64,000 nucleotides of DNA, taken from NCBI RefSeq assembly GCF_900105835.1, contig NZ_LT629783.1:124001-188000 (forward strand), written 5' to 3'. Of this stretch, positions 9,995-19,400 are shown piece after piece. This stretch comes from Pseudomonas fragi (GTDB taxonomy: Bacteria > Pseudomonadota > Gammaproteobacteria > Pseudomonadales > Pseudomonadaceae). A program made the position numbers and the translations under genes. How positions within the stretch are numbered: the first letter of the stretch is position 1; the number at the start of each line of letters is the position of its first letter. A model generated the notes under the pieces. It searched no databases, had not been told where the DNA came from, and saw only the letters and a program-made list of their open reading frames with translations.

Positions 9995-10944
9995 GTGAGT
10001 CTGGATGATATTGGGAATACGTCGTTAGTCGAATTGAAGAGGCTTGCTCGTAATGGGGGGCGTATGTTTTCGAAATGCGAGTTTATGAATCCCTCCGGCA
10101 GTCATAAGGATCGAACTTATTTGAATATTATTACCTCGCTAGAGCGCGAAGGTGTTATTCATAAAGGCATGACGCTGGTTGATTGTTCGACCGGTAATGG
10201 TGGAGCGGCGCTTGCGTGGATTGGCAAGGAAAAAGGTTACTCCATAAAAATATTCATGCCTGAAGGTATGACGCAAGAGCGCAAAGACCAAATAAGGTCT
10301 TATGGAGCACATGTGATTGAAACGCCGAAAGAGAGCTTTTTGGCAGGAGCTGTCGATGCTGCCAAGGAGTATATTAAAGATAATGATTCTCATAAGGTCT
10401 ATTTTTTAGATCAGTCGAGTACGCTGCTTAACAAATTGGCGTGGCATGCATGTGGGAATGAAATTGTAGAAGCGCTTCGTGATTACGGTGTGGTGCCTGA
10501 CTATTTTGTGTGTGCCCTCGGTACAGGAGGAACGTTCTCGGGTATTTCTGAAGTGCTGAAGCAGCAATATAAAAATATTCGAACCGTCGGTATTGAAGTG
10601 GAAAGTTCAGCTCCGCTGTATGCCGCAAGACAGGGGGGGAGTTCAAGCATTGCCCTCACAATCTCATGGGGTTGGGAGCGGGTGTGTTGTCGGTTAATAC
10701 CCGGCCTGATTTGATCGACGAAGTTGTAGTTGTAAAGGGCGATGCAGCTTGGGATAGGATGAGGTTGTTTGTATCTGAGGATGAGTATGCTATAGGGCCA
10801 ACGTGCGGCGCAAACTTGTTAGTCTGTGAGCAAATTGCGAGCATGGAAAGTGGTTTAAATATCCTTACGCTTTTTTTTGACAGTGCATGGAAGTACGAAA
10901 GCCGTTGGGATGGCATTTATCCGGAATATACGGAGGTCAAGTGA
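9995..10944 (+). pseudogene. Frameshifted PLP-dependent cysteine-synthase-like enzyme
   Basis: Two frames together make one fold-type II PLP enzyme of about 316 residues. The first part, from GTG 9995 (GGAGG 5 nt upstream), has NPSGSHKDR with Lys38 as the expected PLP lysine, the loop CSTGNGGAALAW, and ALGTGGTFSGI. At the G7 run 10633-10639 the frame shifts. The second frame continues exactly in register with GGEFKHCPHNLMGLGAGVL and ends with GPTCGANLLVCEQIAS, matching the C-terminal cofactor region. One extra G, or a -1 slip at the run, restores a full protein. The family makes cysteine or beta-substituted alanines. Its end overlaps the next start by one base. Base composition is low (29 G+C in the 60 bases 10141-10200). 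A sequencing error or phase variation is possible. Confidence 0.82.
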
Positions 10945-11507
10945 TGCTGCTTAAAGAAGTGTACGAGAGCGCTAAAATAGTAAATATGGGTGCGACACGG
11001 ATCACAGTAAATGAATTTACGGATCAGTTGCCAGCTTTGAGACCTGAGGTGCTCCTTGAAGCCGCCCGTGGTGTTATCGAAGTTATGGACTGGCATGTTG
11101 ATAAAATTGTGACAGAAGAGGATAAGGGGGCGCCGCTGGCAACAGCAGTTTCCATATTGACGGGTATTCCGATGGCTATTGCTAGGTGGTACAGCTACAG
11201 CCTTGATGAAGTGAATGAGGTCTGTGTGGATTTTGAGTCGGAATATTATCAAGGGCAGCTTTATCTAAATGGTGTTGTCGCGGGTGATAGAGTGATTATT
11301 GTGGATGATACGCTTAGCACGGGAGGCGCGATTATTTCATTGGTGGAGGCTGTTCGGAAAAGTGGCGCTGACGTGGTTGATGTAGTGTGCGCAATTGAGA
11401 AAGTGCAAAATAAAGGCAAAAAGCATGTTTTTGAAAAAACGGGCATTGCAGTTAAAACGCTGGTCAGGATTGCTCTGTCCGAAGATAAAGTCTCAGTGTT
11501 GGACTGA
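10944..11507 (+). CDS. Purine-type phosphoribosyltransferase
   Basis: The 187-residue type I PRTase carries the PRPP motif VIIVDDTLSTGG at residues 117-128. VDKIVTEEDKGAPLATAVSILTGIPMAIARW and YYQGQLYLNGVVAGDRV resemble archaeal-type hypoxanthine/adenine PRTases. A role in transferring ribose-5-phosphate to or from a purine-like base is inferred; the true substrate is unknown. The ATG at 10944 overlaps the PLP-enzyme stop (TGATG) and has GGAGG 7 nt upstream, giving tight translational coupling. Composition is A+T-rich like its upstream neighbour, unlike the two genes that follow. It could equally be a regulator of the PurR/XPRT type, but no DNA-binding segment is visible. Confidence 0.85.
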   Translation: MLLKEVYESAKIVNMGATRITVNEFTDQLPALRPEVLLEAARGVIEVMDWHVDKIVTEEDKGAPLATAVSILTGIPMAIARWYSYSLDEVNEVCVDFESEYYQGQLYLNGVVAGDRVIIVDDTLSTGGAIISLVEAVRKSGADVVDVVCAIEKVQNKGKKHVFEKTGIAVKTLVRIALSEDKVSVLD

Positions 11508-11575
11508 GCGGGAGAGGTTTTGTGGTGTGTTGAGGTCTTGCAGTGTTGTGGGGTGAGAACTAAAAAGGGTTGCCT

Positions 11576-12490
11576 ATGAGTCCTGAGAACTTGGGTGTTG
11601 TTTTAGGGTTGTTGTTCTGTTTTATCAGCGCCGCCTTTGATGTTTATGTGGCGTTTATGACGCAGACGCTCAATACTGCGGTGGTCATTTTCTATTGCTT
11701 TGTATCGTCTACCGCCCTGTTTTTCATGTATGGCCTCTGGGTGGGCAAGCACGCGTTGACAAGCAAATTTCAGCAAGACTGGTCGCTGGTGGCGTGGATC
11801 AATGTTTCGGTTTTATTGAATTGGGGCGGGCTGTTTTATGCCTTGCGCTTTCTCGAGCCGGCCGTAGTGGGAGTTGCTTCGGTGGCCTGCGGCCCGGCCT
11901 TGACGTTACTGGTGTCGAGCTTTGTAAAAGGCGCCGGCAAGGCCAACGCCATGGAAACCCTGATTGCAGGCCTGGTATTGCTATCAGTTGCCATGATGCT
12001 TTTTCAATCTTTTGTGGGGGTCAGTGGTATTTCGTCAACATCTGTCGAGCAAAGACTTATCGGTATTGTCAGTGTGGTGCTGTGCGCGTTGGGTACAGTG
12101 CTTTATACGATTATTTCCAAAAAGATGTTTGCTTGCCACTGGAAAACTTACGAGATCCTGGCTGTCAGGAACATACTGATGGTCGTGATATGCAGTTTGT
12201 TCATCCGCTTCGGTGACGCTTCATTCAGTCTCGCCACCCAGTGGGTCTTGCCGCTGTCAGTGCTGGTTGTGGTCGGGCATCTACTGCCTGTTTACCTGAT
12301 TCAAAAAACGATCTTTCATCTCAGTCCTATAGCGGTGTCATTTATATTGCTGACCCTGCCGGTTTTCACTTTGGTACTTCAATACCTCGATTCGCGGGTG
12401 GCGTTTTCAATACCAAGTATTCTGGCGGTCGGTCTTATTGTTGTTCTGCTGGCCTGGCTGGCCATATCCAATAGGCGAGGTGCAAAATGA
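11576..12490 (+). CDS. DMT/EamA-family membrane transporter, probable exporter
   Basis: The 304-residue protein has about ten hydrophobic segments arranged as two EamA repeats. Members usually export amino acids or small metabolites; a few import them. The ATG at 11576 follows AAAAAGGG; a longer TTG start is less likely. It ends by overlapping the ATP-grasp start (ATGA), so the two are co-translated. Position between the phosphoribosyltransferase and the ligase suggests it exports the cluster product and may give self-protection. Confidence 0.85.
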   Translation: MSPENLGVVLGLLFCFISAAFDVYVAFMTQTLNTAVVIFYCFVSSTALFFMYGLWVGKHALTSKFQQDWSLVAWINVSVLLNWGGLFYALRFLEPAVVGVASVACGPALTLLVSSFVKGAGKANAMETLIAGLVLLSVAMMLFQSFVGVSGISSTSVEQRLIGIVSVVLCALGTVLYTIISKKMFACHWKTYEILAVRNILMVVICSLFIRFGDASFSLATQWVLPLSVLVVVGHLLPVYLIQKTIFHLSPIAVSFILLTLPVFTLVLQYLDSRVAFSIPSILAVGLIVVLLAWLAISNRRGAK

Positions 12491-13740
12491 TCAGGGTCGT
12501 CGTGGTGGACGGTTTTTCATCGGGCAAATTCTTGGCGAAAAAGTTACATGAAGACGGTTGCGTTCTATTTCATATTGCCTCCAGTCCTGATATCGATGGC
12601 TATTACTACGTCGGGTTTGATTCGGCTATTTATGAACGGTCCATCGTTCACACGCAGACAACGTGCACGTTGTTGGAACTTACGCATTTCGATCCCGATA
12701 TTATTATTGCGGGTGCCGAAAGCGGGGTGCTGTTAGCCGATGTGTTGAATGAACAGTTGGGGCTGGATTACGCCAATGTTTTTTCCCGGAGCCTGGCGCT
12801 CAGAAACAAATACCAGATGATCCAGTGCATTACCGAAGCCGGCTTACCCGCCCCGGCCCAGTGCGCAGTTGATACATGGCGCGACGGCAAAATGTGGGTG
12901 GCTGCCCATGGCAAATATCCGGTCGTCGTAAAACCTCTGGAAAGCGCAGGGGCGGACGGCGTTTATATTTGCCGCGATCTGGCAGCGTGCAAGGGTGCAT
13001 TCAAAGCGCTGATGGGTACGCGCAACAAATTGAATCTCGACAACAGCCAGGTGCTGTTTCAGGAGTATTTGGCGGGTACTGAGTATGTCGTCAACATGGT
13101 GTCCTTGCATGGGCATCCGTTGGTCACAGAGGTGGTGAAATACACCAAGCGTGTGCTGGAAACCGGCAGCATCGTATATGACATTGATCAACTGCTTGCT
13201 TGCACCGACGCGCCCTATGCTGAGTTGGTGGCTTACACCCGCGAGGTGGTGACGTGCCTGGGTATCCGCAACGGCCCCAGCCATGCCGAGGTCATGTACA
13301 CCGAGGACGGGCCAAAACTGGTGGAAATTGCAGCGCGTACCGACGGGATTCTCAGGCCCGGTGTCTCGGCGCTGACCACCGGCCTGGGGCAGATCGATGC
13401 ATGTGCACTGTCCATTACCCGGCCCCTTGAATTTGAGCAACTATTGGCGAGCAATCAGGACTACGCCCTGTTCAAGCACACTTACAACGTGTGCCTGATC
13501 AATTGCACTGAAGGTGTTTTCTGCGACGAGGCATTTGTGCAGCAACTGCGCACGCTGGCGTCATTTTTCGAGGTGGTGTTCTACGTTAAAAATGGGCAGC
13601 GTATTGCGCCGACCCGGGATGTGTTCAGCCAGCCCGGAACGGTGTATCTGATTCATGACGATCTTGCGCAAATTGAAGCGGATTACGCGCGTATCCGTGA
13701 AATGGAAGCAGCCGGAATCTACCTGCAAGAGAGCCAATAA
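12487..13740 (+). CDS. ATP-grasp carboxylate-amine ligase
   Basis: The 417-residue protein has the ATP-grasp order: an N-terminal Rossmann-like region (MIRVVVVDGFSSGKFLAKKL), then KYPVVVKPLESAGADGVYIC for ATP binding, FQEYLAGTEYVVNMV, and the metal-site block PSHAEVMY followed by GPKLVEIAARTDG. This pattern is shared with L-amino-acid ligases such as BacD and TabS-like enzymes, which join a carboxylate to an amine through an acyl phosphate. Exact substrates are unknown. Its G+C content is normal for the window (37 of 60 bases at 12901-12960), in contrast to the first two genes of the cluster. Confidence 0.86.
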   Translation: MIRVVVVDGFSSGKFLAKKLHEDGCVLFHIASSPDIDGYYYVGFDSAIYERSIVHTQTTCTLLELTHFDPDIIIAGAESGVLLADVLNEQLGLDYANVFSRSLALRNKYQMIQCITEAGLPAPAQCAVDTWRDGKMWVAAHGKYPVVVKPLESAGADGVYICRDLAACKGAFKALMGTRNKLNLDNSQVLFQEYLAGTEYVVNMVSLHGHPLVTEVVKYTKRVLETGSIVYDIDQLLACTDAPYAELVAYTREVVTCLGIRNGPSHAEVMYTEDGPKLVEIAARTDGILRPGVSALTTGLGQIDACALSITRPLEFEQLLASNQDYALFKHTYNVCLINCTEGVFCDEAFVQQLRTLASFFEVVFYVKNGQRIAPTRDVFSQPGTVYLIHDDLAQIEADYARIREMEAAGIYLQESQ

Positions 13741-13758
13741 AACACACGGTCCAACCCA

Positions 13759-13879
13759 TGTGGGAGCCGGGCTTGCCCGCGTGGGCAACCCCGCGATTTG
13801 CCTGTCAGGCCGCAGTGTCGCTTTGACCCAAGGCGTAGGGTCTGCGGCCCTTTTCGCAGCCTGCGGCAGCGGCTACAGG
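13759..13879. repeat. Solo REP plus 60-bp repeat, right bracket of the accessory insert
   Basis: A single REP arm (TGTGGGAGCCGGGCTTGCCC at 13759) is followed by a 60-bp copy (13820-13879) of the element at 9495. The last bases, GGCTAC, supply the TAG stop of the minus-strand outer membrane factor gene ending at 13873. Confidence 0.85.
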
Positions 13880-15300
13880 TTTTGTACTGACTGATCCCAA
13901 CCACCCCCTAGGGCCGTCAATAACCCTACGCTGGCCTGCAACTGCCGGGTGCGCAGGGCTTGTACCTGGCGCTGCGCCTGCAGGGCGGCGGTCTGGGCGG
14001 TGACGACGTCCAGGTAACTCACCGCGCCCGCTTCGTAGCTGTGGGTGGCAATGGCCCGGGTGTGTTCGGCCGCGTTGGCCGCGGCCTGTTCGTCGAGGCT
14101 TTGCTGTTGCAGGTCGCGCAGCTGGCCCAGGTTATCTTCAACTTCGCGCACCGCGTGCAACACCTGGCTGCGGTAGTGGGCCGAGGCTTCTGCAAATTCA
14201 GCCCTGGCCTGGCGCTCCTGAGCATCCAGCCTGCCACCGTCAAAAATCGGCAGGTTGACCAACGGCCCCAACGCCCAGAACCGATTACCGGCAGACAGCA
14301 AGTTGCCGCTGCCCTGGGTTTGCCCGCCCAGCAGGCCGGTCAGGCTGAAGTCCGGGTACCAGGCCGCTTTCGCCACGCCGATCCCGGCGTTGGCGGCAAA
14401 TACCCGGCGTTCGGCTGCGGCAATGTCGGGGCGTCGCTGCAGCAGGGTGCTGGGCAAGGTGCGCGGCGGGTCGGGCAGGCCCAGGGTCTGCTTGCCTGGC
14501 GCCAGCTGGAAGCTGCTGGCGGGCTCGCCCACCAGTTCGCCAATGGCGTGTTCGGCCAGGTTACGCTGGCCGCGCACATCGTCCAGTTGCGCCTCGGCTT
14601 CAGCCAGTTGGCTCTGGGCGCGGGTCAGGTCAAGTTCGGAGGCGATTTGCCCTTCATAGCGCGAGCGGGTCAATGCCAGGGCCTGGCCGTAATCATCCAG
14701 CGAGCGGGACAGGATCTGCTGCTGGGCATCCAGCCCGTCAACTTGCACATACAGGCTGGCCAATTGGTGTTGCAGGCTAAGGCGCGCCACGGCCAGATCG
14801 TCCGCCGAGGCCTGGGCCTGGGCATCACCTGCCGCCACTTGATTGCGGATTTTGCCCCACAGGTCGAGGTCGAAATTCAGCGCAACCCCCGCCGTATTGC
14901 TGTTGTAGACGGAAGGTTGAGTACTGCCGCGCAACGGTCGGTTGTCTGATTGGCGCTGGCGCAGCGGCTGACCACTGGCGCTAACTTGTGGAAAGAGCCC
15001 GGCGTGCAACTGGCTGGCATAGGCCTGCGCCGCATCAAAGTGTGCCAGCGCCGCGGCCAGATCCGGGTTGGCCTTGAGCAACTGCTGTTGCAGGCTGTTC
15101 AGGCGTTCGTCCTGATACACCCGCCACCACTGCGGTGACAGCTGGTCGGCCGGTTGCGCGCTGTGCCACGGTCCGTCGCTGCTTTGCTCGCGGTAGTGCT
15201 CGGGCAGTTGCAGGTCGGGGGTCTTGTAGGTCGGTGCCAGCGAACAGCCCTGCAACGCCAGGGCCAGTAACAGGGCGCTGCGTTTAAGCCTTGGCTGCAT
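13873..15300 (-). CDS. RND efflux outer membrane factor (NodT/OprM-type lipoprotein)
   Basis: The 475-residue protein has a signal sequence with lipobox LQGC (Cys19). Two TolC-like repeats are visible (LNFDLDLWGKIRNQVAAG and FDGGRLDAQERQARAEF, with RPDIAAAERRVFAANAGIGVAKAAWYPDFSLTGLLG between). It forms the trimeric exit duct for the pump encoded just upstream. Its start overlaps the adaptor gene by 17 bp and has AGGAG 6 nt before the ATG. The stop codon lies in a repeat end. Confidence 0.93.
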   Translation of the reverse strand: MQPRLKRSALLLALALQGCSLAPTYKTPDLQLPEHYREQSSDGPWHSAQPADQLSPQWWRVYQDERLNSLQQQLLKANPDLAAALAHFDAAQAYASQLHAGLFPQVSASGQPLRQRQSDNRPLRGSTQPSVYNSNTAGVALNFDLDLWGKIRNQVAAGDAQAQASADDLAVARLSLQHQLASLYVQVDGLDAQQQILSRSLDDYGQALALTRSRYEGQIASELDLTRAQSQLAEAEAQLDDVRGQRNLAEHAIGELVGEPASSFQLAPGKQTLGLPDPPRTLPSTLLQRRPDIAAAERRVFAANAGIGVAKAAWYPDFSLTGLLGGQTQGSGNLLSAGNRFWALGPLVNLPIFDGGRLDAQERQARAEFAEASAHYRSQVLHAVREVEDNLGQLRDLQQQSLDEQAAANAAEHTRAIATHSYEAGAVSYLDVVTAQTAALQAQRQVQALRTRQLQASVGLLTALGGGWDQSVQNL

Positions 15301-16450
15301 GGGGGGCTCCTGCGTCGGCCAGTTTCACCGAATCACCTTCACGCAAGGCGTCAGGCGGGTTGTCGATGACCGTGTCGGCCGCCTTGAGGCCCTGGTCGAT
15401 CACCAGTCGCTCACCCAGGTCAAGGCCGATATGGATGGTTTGCAAGTGCACATGCCGGGCGCTGTCGAGCACCGCCACCTGGGTGCCCTGGGCGCGGAAG
15501 ATCAACGCGCTGGCCGGGATGCTGACGCCGTGGGTATCGGCCGGGATCGACAGCACCGCCTCGGCATAGTCGCCGGGCATCAGCGCGTCGCCGGGGTTTT
15601 GCGCGACAAACTGGGCCATCAGGGTGCCGGAACGCTGATCAATCGCGGTTGAGTTGCCGATCAGTGTTGCGTTGAACGTCTGCCCCGGATGTTCCGGTAC
15701 GTTGAGCTGCACCTGCATGCCGGGGCGGATCACGCTGGCGTAGTTCTGCGGCACCGGCACATACAGGCGCAGCTGGTGGGTGTCGGCGATATCGAACAGC
15801 TCGGTATCGCTGTCGGTGTCGGCCTTGATCAACTGGCCAATATCGGTGTGGCGCGCGGTGATGGTGCCGGCGAACGGCGCGCGAATGGTCTTGTAGGCTT
15901 CCAGCGTCGACAGGCGTGCGTAATCAGCTTCGGCAGCCTGGGCATTGGCCCTGGCGGCGGCTTCATTGGACAGTTTTTCGTCGGCCTCCTGGCGCGATAC
16001 CGAGTGGCTGGCCAGCAGGTTTTGCCAGCGCGTGGCCGTGGTGGCCGCCAGCCGGGCGTTGGCCTGCTCCTGGCGCATGTGCGCGCGGGTCTGGGCCAGT
16101 TGCTGATCCAGATCGGGACTGTCGATCACTGCCAGAATTTGCCCGGCCTTGACCTTGCTGCCGATATCGGTCTGCCAGCTTTGCAGGTAGCCGTTGACCC
16201 GGGCATGGATCGGCGCCTTGCTCCAGGCTTCCAGGTGCGCGGGCAGGCGCAGGGTGTCGCCGTGGGCGTTCTGCAGGGGCTGGAACACGCTGACAATCGG
16301 CAGTGCGGCCGCTTCGGTCCATTGGCTCACCGCCTGTTCGTGGCGACTGCGCGCGGCCAGGCCGTTGGCGACCAGCAACGCCGCCAGGGTCAGGCCACCG
16401 ATGCCCAGGTACATCAAGCGCTTGCGCGAAGGTTTTTGATTAGACGACAT
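15284..16450 (-). CDS. RND efflux periplasmic adaptor
   Basis: The 388-residue membrane-fusion protein has one N-terminal membrane anchor (about 13-32), then a lipoyl/hairpin region (NGYLQSWQTDIGSKVKAGQ), a long alpha-hairpin rich in Ala/Gln, and a beta-barrel segment (TIRAPFAGTITARHTDIG). The ATG at 16450 lies inside the 3' end of the permease gene, so the frame is coupled to it. It links the permease to the outer membrane factor. The substrate is not predictable. Confidence 0.92.
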   Translation of the reverse strand: MSSNQKPSRKRLMYLGIGGLTLAALLVANGLAARSRHEQAVSQWTEAAALPIVSVFQPLQNAHGDTLRLPAHLEAWSKAPIHARVNGYLQSWQTDIGSKVKAGQILAVIDSPDLDQQLAQTRAHMRQEQANARLAATTATRWQNLLASHSVSRQEADEKLSNEAAARANAQAAEADYARLSTLEAYKTIRAPFAGTITARHTDIGQLIKADTDSDTELFDIADTHQLRLYVPVPQNYASVIRPGMQVQLNVPEHPGQTFNATLIGNSTAIDQRSGTLMAQFVAQNPGDALMPGDYAEAVLSIPADTHGVSIPASALIFRAQGTQVAVLDSARHVHLQTIHIGLDLGERLVIDQGLKAADTVIDNPPDALREGDSVKLADAGAPHAAKA

Positions 16451-19400
16451 GGGAAGTTTCTCCAGCAGCAGCGCGATTTTTTTCACGGCCGTGCACCAGG
16501 CTGAACACCACGGGCACGAACAGCAGGGTGGCAACGGTGGCCAACATCAGACCGCCAATAACGGCGCGTCCGAGGGGGGCGTTCTGTTCTTCTGACAAGG
16601 CCAGCGGGAGCATGCCGATCATCATCGCCAGTGCGGTCATGCACACCGGTCTGAAGCGTGTGTAGCCCGCTTCCAGCGCCGCCTTGAGGGCATCGCCATG
16701 CTCGGCCAGCCGTTCGCGGCAGAAGCTCACCACCAGAATCGAGTTGGCCGTGGCCACCCCCATGCACAGGATGGCGCCGGTCAGGGCGGGCACCGACAGC
16801 GAGGTGCCGCTGAGGAACAGCATCCACACAATCCCGGCCAGGGCTGCGGGCAGGGCGGTGATGATCACGAACGGGTCGACCCAGGACTGGAAGTTGACCA
16901 CGATCAGCAGGTAGATCAGCACCACCGCGCCGAGCAGGCCAAAACTCAGGCCGCTGAAGGCTTCATGCAGGGCGTCGATCTGGCCATGCAGGCTGATGAT
17001 TGCGCCTTTGGGCCGCAGGTCGGCCGCGCCGTCAATCACCTTTTGCACATCCGCCGCCACCGAGCCCAGATCGCGGCCCTGAATATTGGCGTACAGGTCC
17101 AGCGTCGGCTGAATGTTGTAGTGGCTGACCACGGCCGGGCTTTCTACGCGGCTGATGGTGGCCAGCCCGCCGAGGATTTGTGACTGGCCGTTGCTGCCTG
17201 TTACCGGCAACGCTTCCAGCGCCGGCAGGCTGTCCAGGCGGTATTGCGGTGTGGCCGCGACCACGCCATAGGACACACCGTTTTGCGGGTTGAGCCAGAA
17301 CGTCGGCGCCACTTGGGAACTGCCTGCCAGCGATGCGACCATGCTGTTGGTTACGTCACGCTCGGTAATCCCCAGGCCATTGGCGCGCAGGCGATCGACC
17401 TTGACCTGCAGCGACGGGTAACCCACTGACTGCTGAATGCGCAGATCGGCAATGCCCGGCACATGTTGCAGGCGCCGTTGCAGTTCCAGCGCATAGGCGC
17501 GGTTGGCCTCGTCGTCATGCCCGGAGATCTTCACGTCCAGCGGTGCCGGGGCGCCGAAGTTGAGGATCTGGGTGCTGATATCCGCCGGTAAAAATGCGAA
17601 CTGGCTGCCGGGAAAGCTCTCTGGCAGCGCTTCACGCAGGCGCTTTACATAGTCAGCGGTAGGGCTGTGGCCTTCCTTGAGGGTGACCTGAATATCGCCG
17701 TCCTGTGGGCCGATTGTGCCGCTGCTGCTGTAGGCCATATCGATGCCGCTAAGAGGAATGCCGATATTGTCGATCACGGTGTCCAACTGGTCGGCGGGGA
17801 TGATTTCACGAATGCGCGATTCGATGCGGTCGAAGTCCGCAGCGCTTTCTTCGATGCGCGTCCCCAGCGGCAAGCGCACATGTAGGGCCAGGGCCCCGGC
17901 ATCGGTGGCCGGGAAAAAGTCCTGGCCCAGGCTTGGCAGCAAGGCAAAGGAGGCCAGTACGCAGGCCATAAAACCCAGCAAAAAGCGCTTGCGGTTGGCC
18001 AGGGCCAACTCCAGCAGGGCGTAATAGGCATCGCGCACCGCCGAGAAACGCCGCTCGAAACCGGCTTGAAAGCTCAATAGCGCACGCACAGGTGCCGAAT
18101 GCTGCTTGCTGTGCTGGTCGCCCTCGTGATGGTTGATGTAGCCGTCTTCCGGGTGATGCCCAGCACCTTGCTCCGGCACATGTGGCTTGAGCAGAAACAG
18201 CGCCAGGGTCGGCACCAGGGTGCGCGACAGAATAAACGAGCTGCCCATGGCGAAAATCACTGACAGCGCCATCGGGCGGAACAGGTAGCCGGCAATGCCT
18301 TGCAACATGAACATCGGCACAAACACGATGCAGATACACAGCAGCGACACGAAGGCCGGGCCGACGATCTGCTTGGCACCGTCGAGGATCGCGTCGCGCA
18401 CCGACTTGCCCTGCTCAAGGTGCCAATTGATGTTTTCGATGGTGACGGTGGCATCGTCCACCAGAATCCCCACCGCCAGCGCCAGCCCGCCGAGGGTCAT
18501 GACATTGAGGGTTTGCCCGCTCAGGGCCAGCAGTGCGATCGCAGACAGCACGGCCAGGGGGATCGACACGGCAATAATCAGGGTTGAACGCCAGCTACCG
18601 AGGAACAGCAGGATCATGGCGCTGGTCAGCAGGGCGGCAATGATGCCTTCCTGGGCCACACTGCCCACCGATTGCTTGACGAACACCGAGGCGTCGCCCA
18701 GCAACGAAGTTTTCAGGGAGGGCGGCAGGGTTTCGTTGATGCGCGGCAGCATCCCGCGAATGCCGTCGACAATGGACAGCGTCGAGATATTGCCGTTTTT
18801 CAGCGCCGGCATCAGCACCGCCCGGTGGCCGTCGACCCGCACGATATTGGTTTGCGGCGGCGAGCCATCACGCACATGGGCCACCTGGCCGATGGTGATC
18901 AGCGCGCCATCGACGGTCTTGATCGGCAGGTCATTGAGTTCGTCGATGGCCTTGGGGCTGTTGTTGAGCAGCACCGTGTACTCATAGGTACCGAGCTTGG
19001 CGGTGCCCACCGGGATGATCTGGTTCTGCGCCGCCAGGGCATTGCCCACGTCCTGTGCCGACAGGCCTTTGGCCGCCAGCGCCTGGGGGTCGAGGTCGAG
19101 GGTGATCTGGCGTTGCTTGCCGCCCATGGGGGTGGGCATGGCCAAGCCGGGCAGGGCACTCAGGGGCAGGCGGATATTGTTCTGCACCAGGTCGCGGATT
19201 TTCGCTTCCGACAAGGTAGGGCTGGAGAACGCCAGTTGCAGGATCGGTACGGTCGAGGCGCTGTAATTGAGGATCAGCGGTGGGGTAATACCCGGCGGCA
19301 TTTGCTTGAGTACGGTTTGTGACACGGCCGTCACTTGCGCATTGGCGGTACGAATATCGACCCCGGGCTGGAAGAAAATTTTCACGATGCCCATGCCGGG

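Noticed and set aside
10666..10944. Separate small gene starting at the ATG 10666
   Set aside because: Its residues continue the C-terminal half of the PLP enzyme in register, so it is the second half of one frameshifted gene.
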